From Glandiceps talaboti (lineage: Eukaryota; Hemichordata; Enteropneusta; Spengelidae), in the NCBI RefSeq assembly GCF_964340395.1, contig NC_135553.1:5738001-5802000 (forward strand): a stretch of DNA of 64,000 nucleotides, given 5' to 3'. Shown here in pieces: positions 56,476 to 64,000 of this stretch. The number at the start of each line of letters is the position of its first letter. Position 1 is the stretch's first letter. The position numbers and the translations under genes were made by a program. A model generated the notes under the pieces. The model saw only the letters and a list, made by a program, of their open reading frames with translations, had not been told where the DNA came from and made no database searches.

Positions 56476-57537
56476 GATTATTGATGTTTGTGTTTACACG
56501 TACACGTGTGTGAAATGCCAAGCACAATGAACCGCTCACATTGACCTCTGAACCAAAATAACAGACCACATAGCTATTCAGTAAAATCAGTTGTGATTGG
56601 CTATAAAAAGAAGTCATGAATATATCATCCAATCAATAGGGCTTTTTTATTTCTAAACAAAGTTCATTTTCCCAAATGCCTCCCTTGGTGGCGCTCTACT
56701 AAGATAGACTGCGCCAAGTTGTCGGCAGTGGAAAGGTGAGTCTCTGCACATGGCAATCAATTTTTTCACAACAATCTTGGTTTCTAACAGATTCACTATA
56801 GCATGGCCATCGGAAATGCACTAGAGCAGCTATTACTATAAAGTTACCATTTGCGTGTACCAGCAAAGGAATCGATGACATTGTAATGTGTAAGGAGCCA
56901 TGATATAATTGAGAATGCAAACTTTGTTTGAAAATTGATCAGATTGGCAGAGTTCCATGATAGCCTCTCCCGGCAACAAAATACATATACACTTTCTGGT
57001 CATTGAATATAACCTTTCGGCCACGATTACAACCCTCTGACAGTAGTTAAGAGATCTGATCACCCATAGACTCTCCACCAACGTTGGTGGAGGGTCTATG
57101 GATCACCACTTAAATCGTAGTACTAGTAGTATCGTCTTGAAAACAGCAGATACCTCGATCTCATTCACAGTGGAGCACGCTGCAGGTCAGCAGTGACAGT
57201 GTAATGTTGATGTTAGATAAAAAGATAAAAGAGGAAGCTGTTTGTAATAGTATTACGTAAGTTATTTACCGTTCACTCATCAAAGTACTTTATGTAGTTT
57301 GAGAAAAACAAATACATAAAATCAGAAAAAAAAGAACTTGAAAAAATACAGTAAGAACTGCAAAATATTACATTATTAAAGCAACTGTGGTTACAACTGA
57401 CTTTAAATTTAATTAACCTAACTTGGTGAAGACAACTCAATGACTTTTTCATATTTGAAGTGTATCAGTTTCACTTTAGTACTATTTTCTAGTTCTTCCA
57501 GGATTACTTTAGTTCTTCCTCTTGAAAGACAAACATC
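56476..57537. promoter_or_regulatory. Head-to-head interval, COX19 and the RRM-like gene
   Basis: About 1.06 kb separate the start codons of COX19 (minus) and the plus-strand gene at 57538. It should hold both promoters. It also contains the palindromic micro-insertion at 57059-57106. No core promoter motif could be placed with confidence. Confidence 0.4.
57059..57106. mobile_element. Palindromic micro-insertion with 5-bp direct repeats
   Basis: A 38-bp palindrome without a loop, 57064-57101: arms CCATAGACTCTCCACCAAC and GTTGGTGGAGGGTCTATGG, one mismatched pair. Directly outside are ATCAC (57059-57063) and ATCAC (57102-57106). Its termini CCATAGAC and GTCTATGG are the same as in the element at 19771-19805. 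Confidence 0.65.
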
Positions 57538-60500
57538 ATGGAGGACATATCAAAGAACAGTCTTCCTGAGTGTCCATGGCAACCATTAGATGAGATCTGC
57601 ATCATACCCAGGGATGTGGTAGATGAGTCAGCTAAACCACCACAGTATGTGTCTGTTGGTAGGGGAATTAACTCATCATGTTGGAAGAAATCTTGTATCA
57701 GAGATGTCAAATTACCCATGGCTGCAGTGGATTTATTGTTAGATGATGTACATTACGTCAAGGTGAGAATCCATGTTGCTGAAATCTTATCATATATATA
57801 TATATCATATGTGAGGCCACAAAAAATCCTTTGAGCATGTAATATAAACTGAAAAATAGGTAATGTTCATAGGGATAACTTTCACTTTATTGTATTATGC
57901 ATTTGTATCTTGCTTTGCATCACTTCTGTGGACCAGAAAGATATGGACCTTGAATTTAAAAAACAAACAAACGAAAGATTGCAAAAACACTGCGGTAACA
58001 ACTCCACATCCAAGTAAATTTGCTAATTACTTTTGCCAGGTGCCATGCAAACTGGATATTGACAAAGAGCATGTTACAAATGTTCCACAATGCCATCCAA
58101 AAAGATTAGTATCCATAGGAAGAGGTAAACTGAAGACAGACTATGACCAGTGTAGACAAGTACAAGAAAATGGTGGTCCGGGAACTAGATCATTGCCATC
58201 AAAATCTCCAAAGGTAAGCATGAAATGTCATAATTAATGCAAAGTAGGAAACCAAGCATTCTCAAGTTCCTGCCATTATACTAAGAGTTGGGCATGTGTG
58301 TTATTTTGTCTCTGCAGTATATAGGTAGATAAAGGGTAACACTTTCAGCAGGTACACGTATACTAACTTGATTGTGTGTAATCTATTTGGTGTCATGGAA
58401 GTATAATCTAAATCAAATAGACCACTGTGATATACTGGTACATTCTGGGGATTCTTGTAAGTCAATATGTCTAGTTTTGTCCTTACCTATATGTATCACG
58501 GTAATAGTCATGATGACAACAGTCAAGACATTCATCATACAAACTTGAAAGCTGTACTTTAAAATCTGCTGGACCATTCTTGTTTATTTTAAGGAAAATT
58601 AAAAAAAAAAATAACCTTTGAAGAAGACATGTATTACAAATGTGTGGTTTCCATACGATATTGATATATGAGATATTGTTGTAAGTGTGATAGTACTTAT
58701 CCAATTATCTCTGTCAGTTGTGATAGAAATTGAGATAAGTTCGTCCACTTTCCAAAATGGCTATGGTATACAGCAACTTGTGTAATTTATAATCACACTA
58801 TCTGCACCTGCCAGTCATTTTTTTGTGTCCATAAATTGCGTCATATATCTGCAAGGAAGTTACATTAACTTTGAATATGTTATCTGTCTATTTTTTTTAG
58901 GACTATTCTACTTGTAATGGCAACAATAAGAAAGTTCGTAAGATTTCATGGGCAGAGGCAGAAATTCCAAAACATTACCTGAGAGGGCAGCAGACAGCAA
59001 GAGAAAATGGCAACCAGGACTGGACACATAGATACGTTGCAAAATTACTAGGAGAACGCAGAGATTTGGATACTGAATGTGATACTTTACTTAGTACTAG
59101 TAATAGTGGAGATACCATGAAGCCGTCATCAGTTAAGGAAACACAACAGAGTGGAAAGCAAGATGATATGATTGTAAGTTTTCCCTTGAGTCATAGGAAT
59201 GGTGTTTCCAATCTTGGAAATGGACCTACTGATAAAATATTAACTAACAAGTCTAAATTCAATACCAGAGACATGGATAATGCCAAGGAATCTGAATATC
59301 GGAGCCATTCTGATCATTATCAAAGAAGTGCCCAGGAATCTGAATGCTGTAGTTCTAGTCATCAGGGGTCAAGGCACTTAAATAGATACAATCATTTGAG
59401 ATGTGAGGACCGGGTACAAAATCATCCAAAAAAGAAACACATGTATCAAAAGCCTGTCAAACGACTTGCAATGCTTGCCAAATTGACTGAATTAGAATGT
59501 GTTTCAAATGTTAACGGTCACCAAGTTTCAGCCAAACAATCTGATGATCAACTGATGGCCCATTGCTCAGAATTAGAAAATGAAGGGGTATCTGCGCTTA
59601 AGTGCAATGGTGTTGACAACAACATTCAAGGCTTGAACAGCACTGTCAATCAGTTTCAAGAGCCAAAAAACTTTCAAAAATGTAAAATTATACCAAAAAT
59701 TCACAGAAGTACTTCAAGTACCTTGTACAGTACTGAAAAACAGGTCTGTAATAGCCATGTTAAATGTGAAGGAATAGATTCAAAGTCAGATTCTAAGGTC
59801 AAAGGTCATTCAACAAAGTTAAAAACTCCAACACCAGACTACAGAGAAATGTACCTGTCGTACATCAAATCAGTCAGACACATTCTCTCCTCCCAAGAGT
59901 TTCAGGGTGATGATCAGAATGATAAACAGTCATTCAGACAATTGTGTGATGCTGTGAGAAGACTCCAACAAGTCGACAACTGCCAAGAAAATAACAGTGG
60001 CCAAGAATTAGTTGATAAACAATCATTTACACAATTGTGTGATGCTGTGAGAAGACTTCGACATATTGAAATGTGTGATGAAAACAATGTAAATGAAATA
60101 GATACAAACAGTACAGACAAAGATGGCAGAATAGAAGAACAGATGGAAGAGGAAGAAGATGATGATGATGATGATGATGTCATGGTAAGTTGTTGTGGGA
60201 TATATTACGGACGTGGTGGTGAATAAATGTTTGCTCAAGCTGCTCTGCTACCAAACAGTCTGTGACTTCATTTACATTGGACCTTCTATTGTTGATAAAT
60301 GTAACTAAGAAATCAGGATACTTCTCATTGCAACAACTGTCTATTCCTTCATCTTGAACCACAATCAGGTCTTTGTTCTTCACCATAAATTAAATAACTA
60401 CTCCAAAACATGTTCCAGATTTTGGCACAATATGATCTTTCGATTGTTTTATTGATTTTGCCATCTTTTCAGCAGCTGATTTGAAAATAATGATTTAGCA

Positions 60501-62124
60501 AGATTGACAGATATATGCATGAATAATAGATAAATAGAAATTCATTTGAATTGAATTTTTAGTTCGAATGTGCCTTAAATTATAAAACCTAAAATTTGAC
60601 CATAAAAGTGAGTCTGAAAGCATATTTTAATGATATCCTGATTTCAAAAATGACTTTGAATATAAAATTTGACTGGAAAGATTAGTCTAAAAATGAATTT
60701 GAAACAAATCCTGATATTGAAAATAACTGAATCTCAAATTTTACTGAAATTGAAGTTGGAAATGAATTGTAATTCAAATATTGATTTTGAATCTAACTTT
60801 GAACCTGGAAATTAGTTTGAGTCTAATTTTTGCATGTTTTTTTTTTTCTAAGAATGACTTGCTTGTGGATGGCCCATGTATATTAGAGATTGAAAATTTG
60901 CCAATGGATGTGAAAGTGTATGATATCTATGAATTTCTGTCTTCATTTGGTGACGTAGTAACATGTAGAATTAATAAATTTCCTGTAAATCGAAACCCTG
61001 TAGGAGTTACAGCCAGAGTACGGTAAGTGTGCCATGTGACATGTCTGTCCAACTATAGATTGGTTCACCCAACCATATATGGGTATGCTCCACTAAAAAA
61101 AATGGTTCTTTCTCCTAGTTCAGCCATCTTTGCATGGAGATTTTTCTATGGTATTTCCCCAGCTGTAGCTTGCAGTTCAGCATGCTGGGAAGAGTGGCTG
61201 GGTAACTGACACTATATTGAGACAGATAAGTTATTTATAAGCATCAGTGAACAGACTGATCTCAAACCTGGCACAAAGACTATCATTTTTAGCCCAACAC
61301 TATTAACAGGCAAATGTACTCATCTGAACTTTACACAAAGCCTTGTTAGAATTGACAGGTAAATGTGCAAGTCAATCATATATAAACCTAATGTAAATGT
61401 AAAATGCTAAACATAAAATCTTCTATCATAACAATTTTTACAATTAAACTGTTAATACTGTGTAGTGACACACAATGCCAATTCTATACACCTTTATGTG
61501 AATGTGTCCCAAAGTTTGTGTTGTAGAATGTGTGAAAACTTTGAATGTTGTCAAGGTTTAGAACTTGGTACTGATACCTGACCACCAAATAAATTCACTG
61601 ATCTACACATTATTGCGGTGTAAACATATGAACATGTAATAAAGAACTATAAAAAGTAGTAATTATAGTAAATAGTGTTGGATATGTGAAGAGTCTAGAA
61701 ATGTGCAGGTGGGCATTATAGATTAGCAGTAACTTGAAGATTTTAAAGAGTTTGATCATCTTTCCTGTTGCAGGATGTCAAGTTCTATGTCAGCAGAATG
61801 GGCAGTGTCATGTCTACACGGAGTAGAATCACCATTTCCAGGTAAGTTACCATGTGTCTTCAATCATTTCCAGGATTTTACCATTGTAAAAGAGACTTTT
61901 CTTGGTTTCCTTTCCCATCATGATTCATTTTATGAGATTTCAGTGACCAAAAATATTATAATAAAAATTAGAAGAGCAAATATGAAAATATGATTTGGAG
62001 AGAGGTACAAGTTAATTTTATGTGGATTAAATGAAAAGTTGTCAAATCCATGTTTTCTTTTCTTATAGGAACCTACTCAATGAATACACCACCATTGTTG
62101 GTCTGCAGTAAATGTGACCTTTGA
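57538..62124 (+). CDS. Unrecognised protein with SxGRG motifs and C-terminal RRM-like domain
   Basis: Six exons, 57538-57762, 58040-58213, 58901-60184, 60853-61022, 61774-61841 and 62069-62124, with agreeing phases, give 658 residues. An in-frame TGA 15 bases upstream fixes the ATG at 57538 as the first possible start in this exon. Seen: two related motifs, QYVSVGRG (exon 1) and RLVSIGRG (exon 2); a long low-complexity, Ser/Asn/Gln-rich middle; a 31-residue internal duplication (DKQSFRQLCDAVRRLQQ and DKQSFTQLCDAVRRLRH, from about 59921 and 60014); an acidic Glu/Asp run ending exon 3; then CILEIENLPMDVKVYDIYEF followed by SSFGDVVTCRINKF, which fits RNP2 and the first helix and strands of an RRM, while RNP1 is poor. 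RNA binding is inferred. I do not recognise the family. Confidence 0.8.
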
Positions 62125-64000
62125 CCTACCCAATGAACTCATCCTGTGATTGGTCAGTAGTAAATATGACCTTTGATCCCTGAGTTTATGCAAAGATGTT
62201 TATTTGCATCCAATATTGGTGCTCTTCCTGTAGTAGACTGTTTCAGAATGCTTGGATGATATCTCAATGTCCAACTTTTAAGTGAAATATCTTTACATCT
62301 AAGACTTAAATTTTGCTAAAAATAGAAAATGACTTATATCAACTTGGCATGAACATATCTGCATAGACGGCCTCAAGGCACATGCACACCAAATTGGAAG
62401 TTACGATAAATATGCTATGCGTAATAGAATGGGTTTTCACAAAAATTACAGTCCACAGTCTAATTCTTAAAGTTTAAAGTTCAAAGTTCAAAGTTTAAAG
62501 TTTATTTATTTTCTAAAGCGCCTTTTCTATTCATTAATATTCAAAAGCACTGTACATACAATATATTTAAAAGCATGGTAAAACAATCAAACAAATAGCG
62601 CTAAAAACATCAAATTGGTTACAATAATTACAAAAAGGCTAAAATGACTACGTAGTAAAAGACACATGGTAATAAATTAATACAGCTTATAATATTGTTT
62701 AAACAAATGTGTTTTAAGTTCACCTTTAAATAGTTCAACTTCAGTGATCAGCTTTAGTTCTCCAGGAATTGAGTTCCATAACTTTGGTCCACAAATGGCA
62801 AGTGTTCTGTCATTTAGTGTATTATAAGATCGAGGTAAAAATCTTAAAAGTCAGTCTTATTCTTACAATCAAATATTAGCAATTAACAATTGTAAATAGA
62901 GTATACTAGTACATGTATATACACCATCTAAAACAATATGATCGTATACTTTATGATAAATCTGAAGATTATCAAAATAAGATTGTAATAATTAGTTTGG
63001 TAGTAGTACCATGACCCTACATGACTAGTCTGTGTTACCTTCCAACATAAACATGTTCTTTAGCAGTTCTGAACGTAGAGCATTCATTATGATATTATTT
63101 CCGATCATTAATTTTGTAATCAATGGAGTAGTTAGACATCTTATCAGGAATTTCTACTGATCGTGAAAATATGTATTGTCCATGGTGGAAGATAATGACA
63201 TCACAAATTTTGCTGATTATACCGCCACCTAGTGGTCAGATGTAACTATGAAATTTGTCATTCTGATGGGGATCGTCAACCAAGACAGATCAAAATCTCA
63301 GTGCTAATAAACTTTGAAGTGTTTGTGTTTTATAACTTGTCTATGCCAATGTATGATTTGATTCATCTTAGCTTCTGAACCCAAACTCTAGAAAGTTTTC
63401 ATGATGCTCAGTCACATCCCTATATATGGAAAGTCATGAATATTTATGTTAGCTCTTCATTTAGGTCAAAGCTCAGATGACTAGAAGAACAGACTAGCAA
63501 CGCCTATTGTATTAGGTGTGAATGGGGCTCTTGATAAGGTAATCGGGTAGTGATCGCAGGACAGACGAGGCCCGAAGATCTGTAACATACACTCACAGAT
63601 CATTCACATAGAATTGTTCAATTTTCATGAAACTTCAAATACGGACTTATAATAAATTGGTGAAAATTTCGCTGAGCACTGTCTTTAAATGTATTTGGCG
63701 TACACCCGGAACTGTGACTTAGACACATTCAAAACAACATACTCTACCAATATTTGGTGACCCGATACAACTACAAGTACACACCAATATACATGGAGAT
63801 GTCTGACAGACTGTCAACATATGGTTGGGACTAGCTCCAATAATTGTAGCATTTGTTGCAATTTTGAGGTTTTTTTTTCTGTTTTGTGTTTTTTTCGTTC
63901 TAATGTTTAACTGGAAGCAAACGCTACAATTCCTGTAACGTTAACGCAAATAGACGAGGCCGTGCTGAAAACGTGAGTGAGATGTCAGTGTACTACCCAT
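62125..64000. other. 3' flank of the RRM-like gene and right edge
   Basis: Apart from the LINE remnant at 62465-62860 I see no feature. The last 100 bases are relatively CpG-rich and include CTGAAAACGTGAGTGAG, which could be a 5' splice donor of a gene starting beyond or near the edge, but the evidence is insufficient. Confidence 0.4.
62465..62860 (-). mobile_element. LINE 3' remnant (reverse transcriptase C-terminus and tail)
   Basis: Read on the minus strand, about 55-60 codons up to the stop at 62677-62679 encode a typical LINE ORF2 C-terminus: LAICGPKLWNSIPGELK, then LFKGELKTHLFKQYYKLY. This PKLWNSxP...FKxxLKTHLF signature is common to many CR1/L2/Jockey/RTE-type elements of animals. A 3' tail follows with GTACAGTGCTTTTGAAT and AAAGGCGCTTTAG and ends in (TTTAAAC/TTTGAAC)n repeats at 62468-62505. 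It is 5'-truncated, as usual for LINE insertions. Confidence 0.85.

Noticed and set aside
63900-64000. Possible first exon with donor GTGAGT at the right edge
   Set aside because: Too little sequence; no start codon or peptide I could support.

Overview
The window is nuclear DNA from an animal. It is AT-rich, almost every gene is split by GT-AG introns in consistent phase, and it carries many microsatellites, foldback (MITE-like) elements, a tRNA-derived SINE family and a LINE remnant. Gene content (DHX40, TEFM, COX19, a C1q-domain protein, a rhodopsin-class GPCR) fits a bilaterian invertebrate with moderately large introns, such as a lophotrochozoan or a non-vertebrate deuterostome. The sequence alone does not settle the phylum. 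No bacterial, viral or CRISPR content was seen.

Layout. (1) 1-21316, minus strand: the 5' five exons of a DEAH-box RNA helicase, DHX40; the rest lies beyond the left edge. Its 14.4-kb intron 4 contains two opposite-strand genes: an intronless GPCR (11123-12265) and a secreted, repeat-rich C1q-domain protein (15490-17804). (2) 21733-45479, plus strand: a 21-exon gene starting 416 bp from DHX40, head to head. It encodes about 1378 residues: an N-terminal part recalling ERICH3, Arg-Pro-x-Ser-Ala-type basic segments, a cluster of TQT motifs, a PLAT domain, a long Ser/Glu-rich acidic linker and ankyrin repeats. (3) 49616-53388, plus: TEFM, the mitochondrial transcription elongation factor, with its targeting peptide on a small separate first exon. 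(4) 54301-56475, minus: COX19, a twin-CX9C cytochrome oxidase assembly factor, reconstructed from three short exons; it is tail to tail with TEFM. (5) 57538-62124, plus: an unrecognised 658-residue protein with two SxGRG motifs, an internal duplication and a C-terminal degenerate RRM. (6) 62465-62860, minus: the 3' end of a LINE.

The genes do not form one pathway. TEFM and COX19 both serve mitochondrial gene expression and respiratory-chain assembly and are adjacent. The ERICH3/PLAT/ankyrin gene looks cytoskeletal or ciliary, but that is inference. The most unusual non-coding signals are: tiny palindromes of about 35 bp flanked by target-site-like direct repeats; a 42-bp minisatellite that copies the 3' splice site of DHX40 exon 5; a 309-bp palindrome in TEFM intron 1; and a SINE whose 3' tail resembles the tail of the LINE remnant in the same window.
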